This document shows, in pieces, positions 54,601 to 64,000 of a DNA stretch of 64,000 bases. The notes below the pieces were generated by a model that was given only the letters and a program-made list of their open reading frames with translations, was not told the origin of the DNA and ran no database searches. Where the stretch lies: positions 2,643,972-2,707,971 of the forward strand of contig BDGG01000005.1 in the NCBI GenBank assembly GCA_001949185.1, in the 5' to 3' direction. How positions within the stretch are numbered: position 1 is the stretch's first letter; the number at the start of each line of letters is the position of its first letter. The position numbers and the translations under genes were made by a program. This DNA comes from Ramazzottius varieornatus (taxonomy: Eukaryota; Tardigrada; Eutardigrada; Parachela; Ramazzottiidae).

Positions 54601-54770
54601 CGACTGTTAAGAACTGAATTCGGTTTTTGTAGTCTTTGGAAGATGTTGAAGTGGACGAGTGCGGACTAACTTATTATCGCGAGTTCGCTGATAGTCAGCC
54701 TAATTGTATGGAGTTCTATGCTCTCCAAGATCTTCCTTCCCTGTTGCCGGAACTTGTTCTGGGACACTGA
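51684..54770 (+). CDS. DCAF17-like protein
   Basis: Roughly ten exons. The start ATG has a textbook GCCACCATG context. Supported exons: 51684-51998, 52065-52144, 52296-52346, 52407 to about 52590, about 52735-52889, about 52949-53226, then 53625-53775, 53837-53983, about 54047-54170, 54235-54342, 54413-54559 and 54632-54770. Diagnostic stretches are TPLAYGSAFLSCGS, ITTGK-like IASLETGKALRIIWL, VFGKDVTAADVNDDIL, IRLYSFMSFTKQ and PPLLYEVQTDHDYF. They align in order with human DCAF17, a nuclear substrate receptor of the DDB1-CUL4 ubiquitin ligase. The protein is probably a degenerate beta-propeller. The intron after SFTKQ is unusually long and contains an open frame of unknown value. Exons 4-5 are the least certain. 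Confidence 0.7.
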
Positions 54771-57700
54771 TCGTCCAGAGAGTTGTTTGTTGATGGGTAT
54801 TTTGTTGACAGATTAATTTTTTTTATTCGTTGTGCTGGAGAACTATTGATATCACATTTTTCCCTAAAGCTACGTGAGTTTGAAACTTTTTTTCGATCTT
54901 GTTCGCAGAGCAAATAATTTTCTGTACGAGTTTTTCCAGATTATCTGTTATGTTACTTATCTTTAGTAAACTTATTGTTCATTTGTGTACCAGAGCCCAG
55001 AGGAGTGTTAAGAGCGATATTTGTAGTTGTGCCAATCAAAAAGCTAGTCGCGAACGTTGAGAGGGAGGTGCTTGCTGTGAACAGAATCTACCAGGCGGGT
55101 CAATCTACCAGGCGGGGCAACGGCGGGTTCGTTGTGACGGAGAACTTCAAGTTGACCAACAAGAAGGTTCATGCAGAATCAGTGTCAAGAGGTTCTTCGC
55201 TGAACAGCCCGCGTAGCGGTTTTTCGTCTCCCTCCTCACAGCCAGCTTTGCATAACTCGGGCTCTACAATCTCTCCATCCTGGTCCAAAAGTATTTTACG
55301 CTTCAAATACTGTATATCCTGAAAAAGTCTACGTTTTCTCTGTGAAGTTCGTCCAACGGACTATGGGTCCTTCGTGATCAGATTTGCACTTTCTGCGTTC
55401 ATACGGGTAGATGGTCTTTAAAATGAGACAGTCCCCCATGTTCAGCCGATGTCTGTGATACATCACTTGTGGAAACCCAGCGCAGTCCACATGCGACCGA
55501 ATCCTACGAACAAATTACTTCGAGTTTCAGCACGATCAGTGTCGCATGTTTTCGAACTTACCGATCCGTTCGTACATAACGAAGAGCAATTTTATGAGCC
55601 TTGGCCAAACATTTACAGAGTTTGGGGTACTTCGATTTTATCGAAATAAACCATGGCTTTGTACAGCTTTTGGTAACGGGTTTTCTCGTCCAGATCTTCT
55701 TTCTCATAGCTCAGCAAGAACTTCCGGAAGTGAGCCCCACAACGATACATGTCGCGGTTTGTATTTGGTCCCCCAAACTCGGAATCCTCCCAAAAGACCG
55801 TGAAGTGGCTCCTGCACAGGGTAAAAGTGGAGACCGTCTTGGAGTAGACAGCCAAATAATCTCCCGAAATTGTTCCGACGACGATTGTGAACTTGTTGAT
55901 CTCGTCTCGAAGCGTGTCTGCACAGTTGAAAGCTGCGATGCGCATTGCATTCGTATGCGTACCTGTCACCATTCGCGCCTGCATCCTCGAAGAGAAATGG
56001 GACGTTCATAATGAGACCAGTGACATTCGTCCGAACAGTGGGGGTATGCGGTTCAGAGTATGGTCGTAGATTTAGAAATGCAGATTGGGGTTGACGCCCG
56101 TAAACAATGTTCCGCATGAGACGACGATCATTGTCGACAACGCCGCAATGAGATCATTCATCACTACGGTGTTTATCCGAGCCACTCATCGGAATTTACT
56201 CTGGTTTGTCACGTTAAAATGGGGGAAAATTTCTCTGCGTAGTATTGGATGAACCGTCTGCGATTCATTGCCTTGTCTGGTCGCCAGCATGCCTTCTAGA
56301 TACCGCAGAAAAAGTCTTTATCCTTTGAGGAACTGCAAGGATATCATCGGGGCCAGTACACCAGATATTTTGGTCCACGGGAAAGAAAAGCTGATTCGTA
56401 GGCTGGAAAATGGGAATTCGAGAAATTAAAGGGTGGATAATTTGGATTTGAAAAGATATTGCAGTCACGTTGATCAGACAACCAAGCGGCGCGCAAATAA
56501 ATTGTTCCATCAGGACGTATACGCAGAACGCATGGAATCTGTTTATGCTGATCGGTACTATCAATATAATACAGTGCGTTGCAGAGCCGGGATACCTGAA
56601 ACCGGCGTCCATATAACCTGTAGGATATATGGACCCTGCCGAAACTAAATCATAACAATGAGCAAAAGACCTATGGCACATTTGGTAGAGCTAGCTAATG
56701 AGTTCCAGGATTACCCTGTTTATTCCCAAAAGATCAAAATGCAGATGCTCTGTTGAAAAACATAAAATTCAATGACTGTCTTATTCCGGGCAAGAGATTG
56801 ATCCATGTTCCTCCACCCTAATTCTGCACCCGAAATGATGTATTGATAAGGATGAAGGAGTAGTTGTGAACTTTGATGCTGTTGCGAATTCCCTGGTCGA
56901 GATTTGTTAAATTCGCCTTTGGCAAAGTGGCGGGTTCTCCGCTCTGAAGTAGGCGAGATTTCTCGATCGATTCCGCTACCTAAGCTGGGTAAGTGGCGTC
57001 ATCTCAGCTCACTCGACAAAGACAGGCTCAGCAAAAGCCAGACACTACGGGCAGATTGTACCGAGGTACAGCCGGAAATCGCTCTTGGTGGAAGTGCTTT
57101 GCGAGATGGCTGTAAGCACAACAAGGTAAGGTAAGGCCTCTTTGCTTGGCTAGCGAGCACATGCTTCCAGCCACTTATTACGCTCGGTGCCGGTATGAAC
57201 TGGTTCCTCGAGCTACCTCATACCTGTACCTATCTCCGTACAGATCTGCCAGCTGCGAATATTCGATAGTCGATGCAACGTTAGCAGCCCTTTTGTCAAG
57301 ACATTGGACTTGGCTGCTACAGCAAGAGTCAGCGATTGCAGAGCCTGTATTTAGACGCACTGAACTGATTGATCCGATCTCTTCTTGTCGTGTACCCCGT
57401 CTTGTCTTACATTCGAGCATTTCGCCAACGTCAAAGCGTACTTCTCTGTCGAGGTACCTTGTACTTTGTGTGCTAGCCTTCAATACGTGGTGGCAGCATC
57501 AACAAATCCATTACTTTGTGGTCCAAGGTTACGGCACGACAGTTTGAGCGATTTAGCTTGACGGTGTTGAGCACCGCACTGAAGTACCCCCAGACTATGC
57601 GCGCAAGTTGTTGTGACCGTCAACCTCTTGCGAAAAAGCATCAACGCGGAAACAACACGTCCTGATATCCATCTGCATAGCCAACGTCGACGCTTTCGAA

Positions 57701-57808
57701 AGGTCTGCCGATAATTTTGTCAGTGTGGTCCGAATCTTCGGGAAGAATATTCGTAGAAGCGGAGCGGAAGAGTTGCGCCTTCCATAGTCCATCTATCCTG
57801 CCTCCAAA
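54771..57808. other. Long intergenic region with a broken minus-strand ORF
   Basis: At 56117-55613 on the minus strand two overlapping frames look like one interrupted coding region. One ends near GLIMNVPFLFEDAG, and the other continues with TLRDEINKFTIVVGTISGDY and DSEFGGPNTNRDMYRC. I do not recognise it. A short direct repeat (TCTACCAGGCGGG, twice) lies at 55088-55120. The rest, including 56200-57800, has no supported feature apart from the promoter of the next gene. Confidence 0.4.
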
Positions 57809-59126
57809 ATGCTTAGATATCACTCGTTATGGTTATCGTGGGAACTCGTGGCACTAGTCCTCCTTTCACTGGCGTGTTTCGCTTTAGGTGAGTACTACCG
57901 AAAAATTCTTACTTCCTTGTTCGGCTAATTTCATCCACCTAGAGCAATTTAAGAGCTCTAAGCAAGGTGATATCTTTTTCTCAACGATTCTCATTAAATG
58001 ACATGTCCGCCGATCGACGTTGACTTGTGTGTTAGTAGAATAGCGCATGGACCGTGTTTTTCTGCGAAATTTTTCGGAAAAGGGGAATTCTGAGAAGGTT
58101 TTGATACATTGTACATTGGAACACGTCGAGCTGAAGGCATGTATTGTAAAGTTCAATGCTAGTCCATACCGGTATATGCAAGCAGACAGGGGCCATGGCA
58201 CTTGGAATGTTCGAAACCAGTATGGATGCTCAGATCTGGTAAACGGAAAACAGGTTTTCCCCCTGGTCACCTTTGAACTCGTCAGTTGAAAATACTCGAT
58301 CACGCGACACTTTTTTGCCGATTGTTTTGATGGAAAATTCTCAGTGAAATTTCGAGATCGTGGTCAATGACACTTTCCATGGTCATCGATTCGCCAGAAG
58401 CCATCCATCATTTGTACATGTAAACTCCCTTTACGTGCTCAAATAATTCAATGCAGGTACAGCTTACCCACCTGCCCTGTCAGGTTGCAATGAGATATCA
58501 GGTCCCTTCCCGTGTCATCACAAAGACATTTCTACAGGGTAGCCAAAACAAGTTCCTGAAAGAAAAATTCATAAGATTATGATTCATTTATTGCTTCATC
58601 AGAAAAAAGGACTGATAACCTTGTGTTAGCATAAACTGGTTTTTCACAATGTTTTGTTTGTTGGACACTTGAGAATGTGCTTAGACAGCAGTGTCGAGAC
58701 CCTAGCTAGCGGAGGTTCTGGTGGAAGCTCTAGTGAAGGTTCTAGTAAAGGCTTTAATGAAGTTCCCGATGAATCACTTCCTTGGTGAATCATCGCGGGA
58801 TCCTCTTATCTTCTGCAGGTCAATATGGTAACCAGTATGGGGGAATGGGCGGAATGGGAGGTGGAATGGGTGGCGGCATGTACGGCCAACCAGGAGGAAT
58901 GGGTATGGGGAACCAAGGAGTTTATGGATACGCAGGATCGGGGTCAATGTACGGCCAACCTGGAGGAATGGGAGGAGGAGGAATGTATGGCAACCAGGCT
59001 GGCATGTACGGACAAGGAGGATATGGTCGAACCTACGGGGGATATGGCTACTACGGCGCGGCGGGAGTATCCAGCCTCAGCTGGTTAGCCGGCACTGCAG
59101 CTGCCCTACTTCTGGTTCTTTTGTAA
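57809..59126 (+). CDS. Gly/Tyr/Met-rich secreted protein A, GPI-anchor-like tail
   Basis: Two exons, 57809-57887 and 58819-59126, joined in phase 1 with a GTGAGT donor and a TTCTGCAG acceptor, giving 128 residues. Exon 1 is a signal peptide (WELVALVLLSLACFALG). Exon 2 begins GQYGNQYGG and is made of GG(M/Y)YG-type repeats rich in Gly, Met, Gln and Tyr. It ends in a small-residue site (GAAGVSS) followed by the hydrophobic tail LAGTAAALLLVLL at the very C-terminus. That combination is the pattern of a GPI-anchored surface protein. The composition is prion-like or cuticle-like. It is the first of four related genes in the next 5 kb. The biological role is unknown. Confidence 0.85.
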
Positions 59127-59684
59127 AGCTTACATGGCTTCCGTTATCGATTTGTTGGATGTATTAGCTCTGTTTGGAAAGAAGGAAGAGACCTACCGGA
59201 TATGTGCACAGCCCCGTGACTGCTTGCTTTAGCTTGACTTTGTTAGGATTATTCGCGCCTATACGTATACATATCTGTCCGCCTGAAGATACTTGTATTT
59301 TTATTGTCACCTTGTCTAGTTACGTTTTCCTTCCTTTCGAGACTTGGAATTTCGCCTTGTGTAGTCTCTGACATTGGTTCTACTTTCTGTCTGTTATCAA
59401 GAACTGGCTTTTGAGTCATATTAGTGCTATCTTTAATAATTCTGTTCATCATCATCAGAATCCAGCTCAGAATATTCCAGCGTTCCACATAACCGTGAAA
59501 CTTGGGCGTGGTCCAGAGTACTATACCAACTTCATAACCGGGAATTTTCTTATCAACATACTTTTTCTCGTAAATGTGACATCGTGAGAGCCAAATGCAC
59601 ATGCGCCCATAAAACTTTACTTCGTCCATCGAGCAAGAACAAACCAAAGTGAAAGTACCTCCGTTTGTCTATGCCGCTACCGGA

Positions 59685-60356
59685 TCAGAATCGAATTAAG
59701 TAATGTAGCGTCAAGCTGCAAAATACAAGCGTTATTGAAAGACAATTTGTGGAGAGAGACGGAGCTCCAGCGAGGAGCCAGTAGACGTCCGGATCAATGT
59801 AGGGATACTGGTTGGACTGTCCGCCACCAGGTCTCCTCAGTCCACCGGCTGCTAGACCACCGCCCAGACCTCCATATCCTAAACCACCGATACCGCCAAG
59901 GCCGCCACCGATCCCGTAGCCACCCAAAGCCACAGGCTGCGCCCCATAAATACTGCTGATAGGTCCGTAACCGCTATATCCTCCGTATCCTCCGTACCCA
60001 CTACAAAAGGTTGAAGAATCATGTAGTACAATGGTGCAGTTCATCCAGTCTGCCATGCAAATTCAGAATTGGGAACCGTCAGCAGCTTACAGTCCGCCGC
60101 CGTAGTATCCGCTCATCATGTTGATACCGATTCCATATTGGCCTAAAGCCGATAACAAAAATCAGTTTTACAACTCGGCCTTGCGGACGTACACAGTGGT
60201 CAATAACATAGACTTACCGGTAACGGCTGACAGAGTCACCAGCAGATAGAAAATGGTTTGCCATGGTACTGCTGGAAACCAGGAAGAGAGATCGAAACTC
60301 TGGGAGTAGCGGACTTTGTACTGTTGCCCAGATCTGGCAAGACCCAGAACCCACAT
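59685..60356 (-). CDS. Gly/Tyr-rich secreted protein B, GPI-anchor-like tail
   Basis: Exons 60356-60218 (start uncertain), 60142-60091 and 60000-59685. Exon 1 carries a signal core (TIFYLLVTLSAVTG) and ends in phase 1. Exon 2 begins GQYGIGINMMSGYYGGG. Exon 3 has GYGGYGGYSGYG, then GGYGIGGGLGGIGGLGYGG repeats. It then has an Asp/Tyr-containing spacer and a hydrophobic end (LSITLVFCSLTLHYLI) at the C-terminus. It has the same build as protein A: signal exon, phase-1 intron, GQ start, low-complexity body, GPI-like tail. The residues before the signal core are not hydrophobic, so the true start may lie closer to it or in an unseen upstream exon. Confidence 0.75.
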
Positions 60357-61512
60357 TTGATCAGTCACATATTTGGGACAACGCCAACAGTTTCGCCACA
60401 ATCTGCGAAGTTGTGGACTGGCCTCTCGCCAATCCAACGACCGGCGACGAGAGAACGAGTCGACCACAGATCCTGCTGGGACCTCCAGAAGATAGTGATC
60501 GATTTTAGACGTTTGTGACAAGGAAGTTTACAGTGCTGTAACCCGCGCACGATAACATTGTGTTATGACCATGCAGGTGCGATGATGGAGCTTGTCGAAG
60601 GTACGAGTGTGTGTTGATGTGGTACAACATTGATCGGGTGTTACTCAGATACACCGTTGGGTGTGTACAACGTAACGAGGGCCGTGGTGAAAGTATGCGC
60701 CATTTTCTTTCTCAACGGTCGGGCGCGCGGGTCAAGGCGATCGAATTTTGTGCTTCGATAACTGAGCCAACGACGTTGAAGGACCATTATCTGAGTACCG
60801 AGCGAGAAAACCGGGATAACGTACAAACATTGTGAAAGTAAAGTACAGTAGATGCAATTCTTATCAGGGAAAACGGGTTACCTTTATCGAAAACTACCAA
60901 AGAAAACGGCTTCAAATTGTTGTCCACAGAATAACCTCGCCAATGTTTGTTGGCAGTATTGTTTGACTTAGATGTTTTGTATGAGTTTTACACCGTCGTC
61001 AAAGTGGGTGTGGGTGAGAACGTGCATTACGTGGCCGGGGCGGAAGCGGTAAATTTCATAGTCAACACAAAAAGGTAGAATGATTCTATCGATTGCCGGC
61101 CAGTTTAGGGTGGAATGGTCACACACACGACTGACTTTGATATTTTTATCGGCTACACCGGTTACTGGTCACTTCCGTCCATTTTCCGGTTTACTGTTTA
61201 AACCCTTCTGCGCTCTACCTCTCTCTTCCGTTTAAAATCGAGTCAGAGCATTGACCTGTGGAAGATGCTACTGGTATACGCTCAATATCGATCGAGGATT
61301 ATACTTCCTGCTTTCAAACCAATCCACCATTCAATGGATGAGAAACAGCAATTAAAACCTCTGAACTGGATGAGCGGATTTTATGTTCTACGGTTTTCCA
61401 AAAAATAACAAAATGGTAACTGCAGGAGTACACTTTAATTTCCTGCGAAAGGTACGAAGGTTAGTCGGGGTAGGAAAAAAACAGTTCAAGGAAACTATGC
61501 ACAAATACTTTA
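60357..61512. other. Intergenic, no gene seen
   Basis: This is the spacer between secreted proteins B and C. Open frames here lack composition bias or splice partners. The promoter of protein B is expected near 60400-60600. Confidence 0.45.
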
Positions 61513-61814
61513 TCAGAAAATAAGGGTAAAGAGCGAAGTAATGTACAAAGTAAAGGTTGCGATCAGGCAGAAATGTGTGGAATGTCGGGAAGGTGCGCTA
61601 TTGTATGCGCCCATGGCAAAGTTATATCCACCTCCACCAGGTACCACCTGTGCGCCAGCTCCGCCGAAGTACGCAGAGTCAGGCTGCAGCTGGCCCACGT
61701 TGCCAAGACCTCCGTAGAACCCGGTGTAGGAAGGATTCAGCCAGGCCAGAGACCAGGGCAGAGCGGCGAACTCGCCCATGTAGGAGGATCGTTGGCTGGA
61801 CTGTACCAGCTGGG
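61513..61814 (-). CDS. Secreted protein C, last exon, GPI-anchor-like tail
   Basis: The exon opens after TTTCTGTTGCAG in the same phase as the other family members and encodes about 100 residues to the stop. It starts (A)QLVQSSQ and contains NPSYTGFYGGLGN, which matches NPYYTGFYGGFGN of protein D. A Gly-rich part follows, and it ends in a hydrophobic stretch (FCLIATFTLYITSLFTLIF). The signal-peptide exon should lie at a higher coordinate before 62500, but I could not identify it. Relationship to protein D is clear. Confidence 0.75.
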
Positions 61815-62663
61815 CTGCAACAGAAACAGATGTCAAACTACGTAAAATTAGATGGTACTACCAGAATGAAACGTAGTAAAACTGTCCGTGGTTTTTCTGG
61901 AGGGAAAAAGGATGGGTTACTGAAGAGTCCAATCAATTCACCTGTAGCATTCTCAACCAGATATGCGAATATTGTGCACAAAGGGATGAGGCTAAATTTT
62001 CTGCCGGACCACATTTTTGAACAAGGAAGTACCAGGACGATGCAGGCGTGGCTATCGTTTACATAATCTGCATAAGATCAGCCTCACTTTTTGCCTGTAC
62101 TCAGGCAGTAAGATACTGGACGAATAAGTTTCAATCGTGCCGAAAGAAACAGCTGATTCGGAACGAAGACGAACATCAACAACAGAATAAGTTCCTCAGC
62201 ACGACATTGCTTGTTCAGACGAGAAACTTCGACGAAAGTCGCGCACGCGGCGTACTCTGTCACAGCTCATAACACCGATCACTTTTGCAAACTTTGCAGT
62301 TAGTTCAAATCAGACGTTCAGTTCGACCAGGTGTTGTACTCCGCCGTAAGACAAGAGCAGCTGCTTTTTCGAAAACAAGGTTAAAGCTCGACATCGTTGA
62401 CATTAATCGGATGGGCAAAGTAAAAAACAATCGGCTCATCTCCAACGCTTGAGAATCAGAAACTGGCATTTTAACGTGGGAAAGTAATTAATGGTTCAAC
62501 CGCTAACGAGCGTGTGAGTTCGGGGATTCGGGCATTTTCCACAAATAGCTTTCCATGTTTTGTGAATCTACTGAAACCAATAAGTACAAACGAGCAAGTA
62601 TGAATTTCAACAATGCAAAGTGGTTCGCAATCGGGGAAACAAAAACAAAGAATAGCATTTTGC
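61815..62663. other. Region expected to hold the first exon of protein C
   Basis: No signal-peptide exon could be pinned down on the minus strand. No other gene, repeat or RNA is visible. Confidence 0.35.
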
Positions 62664-63112
62664 TTATAGTTGAATTACAGCAATCAAAGCAACAACTGAG
62701 GCTATTAAGAACGAGGAAGGAGAGACCAGGCTTCCAGCACCAAATCCAAAACCGCCACCGCCAAATCCACCACCACCCATTCCGCCACCCATTCCTGGCA
62801 CAGCCATGCCGGTAGAAATCTGATAGCCGAGTGGATTCATGTGGCCCATGTTCCCGAACCCTCCATAAAAGCCGGTGTAGTAGGGGTTCATGTACATGCC
62901 CATTCCGTACATCATGGGATTTATCGCTTGACCTGCATAAATTAACAAAAGATGAGCGATTTGGCAAAGAACTTGATGAGCGGAATCACTCTGCGCAGTG
63001 TTTGTTTACGATTGCTAATTTGAGGTATTACACCACACTAACCTGCTGACATGGCGAGATAGGATAGCAGGTAGACAAACGCTGCGGTAAAACACATCTT
63101 CAGCCTGTCCAT
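62664..63112 (-). CDS. Gly/Met/Tyr-rich secreted protein D, GPI-anchor-like tail
   Basis: Two exons, 63112-63043 and 62932-62664, joined in phase 1 (GTTAGT donor, TTTATGCAG acceptor), giving 112 residues. Exon 1 is a complete signal peptide (KMCFTAAFVYLLSYLAMSAG). Exon 2 begins GQAINPMMYGMGMYM and has NPYYTGFYGGFGNMG shared with protein C. A Gly-rich segment (GMGGGMGGGGFGGGGFGFG) comes next, and the chain ends in SSFLIASVVALIAVIQL, a hydrophobic tail right at the stop after small residues. The gene shares architecture with proteins A-C. It is the best defined minus-strand member. Confidence 0.88.
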
Positions 63113-64000
63113 CTTCCTTCCTGTGGAGTTCCACTGGCGACAAGGTCCGTTCGTACAGGAAAAGAAGGTTCAGACGTTGGATTTGATTCGTTGATTAGGT
63201 CATCCTAGCTATTGAGACGTCCGGTTCATCGGAGGTTTGTCCGCAGATTCGGACTATGATTATCTACGACAGTTCAATGCTTTACAGATAAAGTGAAATA
63301 CTTGAAGGTAAGCAAAATCGTCGGTCGATCTAGGGAGGTTTTCGGACAAAGTACCCCGATCGCGATGCTGCACCTGGGAAATCAAAAGCCGTACCTTACG
63401 GTATGTGTTGGGGGGAAGTTGAGTAATCGGCGGGATTCTGAGTCAGAAGGTCCACAAGCCGACGAGAAGAAATTTCGACGAAGCACCTTCCAGCGTTCAC
63501 TTATTATGATGTATTGGTACAGGCGTGGAATATGTACGAAGGGAAACAATAATAACCATCGGTTGAAAGCTTTGTATTAGAAAATCGTTCACAACATGAC
63601 TCGAACGAGGTTGTAATACCTTCGATTTTGAGCGAGCTGTGCACATGGCATCTCGTAGCTGCGATCAATGTTAACGCTGTACTACCGGCGCGCTAAGGTA
63701 CGCGAAAAAGCCCTGGAAGCTGCGAGCATACGCGTTCATAACAAGCCAGACTGCTGCGTGTCGGTCCGAAGTATACCGTGTATCGACCATGTATCGAGGC
63801 ACAACGGAAAGATCTCTTCGTTTTTTACAGCAGATCTTGAGCTACATATCATACCTTGTTGTGACACATTTCGGATTCACGGACGCTGATGACCAGTGGA
63901 ACAAGTTTTTTACCGTAGCATTGAACCCCGGTAATCGGCCAAGTGCAATGGTCACTTACTGTTGCGTGTTATCATCACACTCGGCACGTGACTTTGTTTT
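63113..64000. other. Upstream of protein D to window end, no gene seen
   Basis: This holds the promoter and 5' untranslated region of protein D. Beyond that no open frame with coding signals, repeat or RNA gene stands out to the end of the window. Confidence 0.45.

Noticed and set aside
54975-55322. 115-codon + strand frame after DCAF17-like gene
   Set aside because: Ser-rich end and a small direct repeat but no recognisable domain or splice evidence; most likely 3' untranslated or intergenic sequence.

Overview
The window is animal nuclear DNA. Nearly every recognisable gene is cut by short GT-AG introns (about 50-150 bp, a few longer). The gene set is metazoan: a UDP-glycosyltransferase, receptor-type guanylyl cyclases, the splicing helicase DDX23/Prp28, an SLC6 Na+/Cl- transporter and a DCAF17-like protein. 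Mobile elements and fold-back repeats are packed between them. The gene style and the expansion of receptor cyclases suggest an ecdysozoan. A tardigrade is my best guess, but the sequence alone does not prove it.

Left part (1-14 kb): the last exon of a UGT on the + strand is followed by a tandem array of three receptor guanylyl cyclase genes on the - strand (1.7-4.1, 5.8-9.4 and 10.3-12.7 kb). The copies have lost different parts. The first lacks the transmembrane and kinase-homology regions. The second lacks the middle of the extracellular domain. The third is wrecked by a 5'-truncated LINE in the cyclase exon and lies beside a roughly 360-bp (TAA)n tract. A further kinase-exon relic sits at 33.0 kb. 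Fold-back MITE-like repeats lie between and inside the copies.

Middle part (15-36 kb): a block of retroelements. A decayed Ty3/Gypsy element on the - strand (about 15.5-24.6 kb) carries gag, RT, RNase H and integrase, then a long 3' region with an envelope-like glycoprotein in two ORFs and two further ORFs, at least one with a signal peptide. Next is a DIRS-like element. Its gag and RNase H are on the + strand and its tyrosine recombinase faces it on the - strand; the RT core is deleted. A nearly full-length Jockey/CR1-type LINE follows (29.9-33.0 kb), then a hAT transposase fragment between 141-bp inverted repeats.

Right part (35-64 kb): conserved single-copy genes. These are a decayed F-box-like gene (-), a small four-exon membrane protein (+), DDX23 (-), an SLC6 glycine-transporter-like gene (-) and a DCAF17-like gene (+). 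Between the last two lies a structurally complete 3.0-kb PIF/Harbinger transposon with 47-bp terminal inverted repeats. It contains a DDE transposase, a Myb-like gene and an unexpected third spliced gene on the other strand. The final 6 kb holds four small Gly/Tyr-rich secreted proteins. All four have a hydrophobic C-terminal tail that looks like a GPI-anchor signal, and they share intron phase, so they form a local gene family.

All functions are read from motifs and splice signals by eye; no database search was run.
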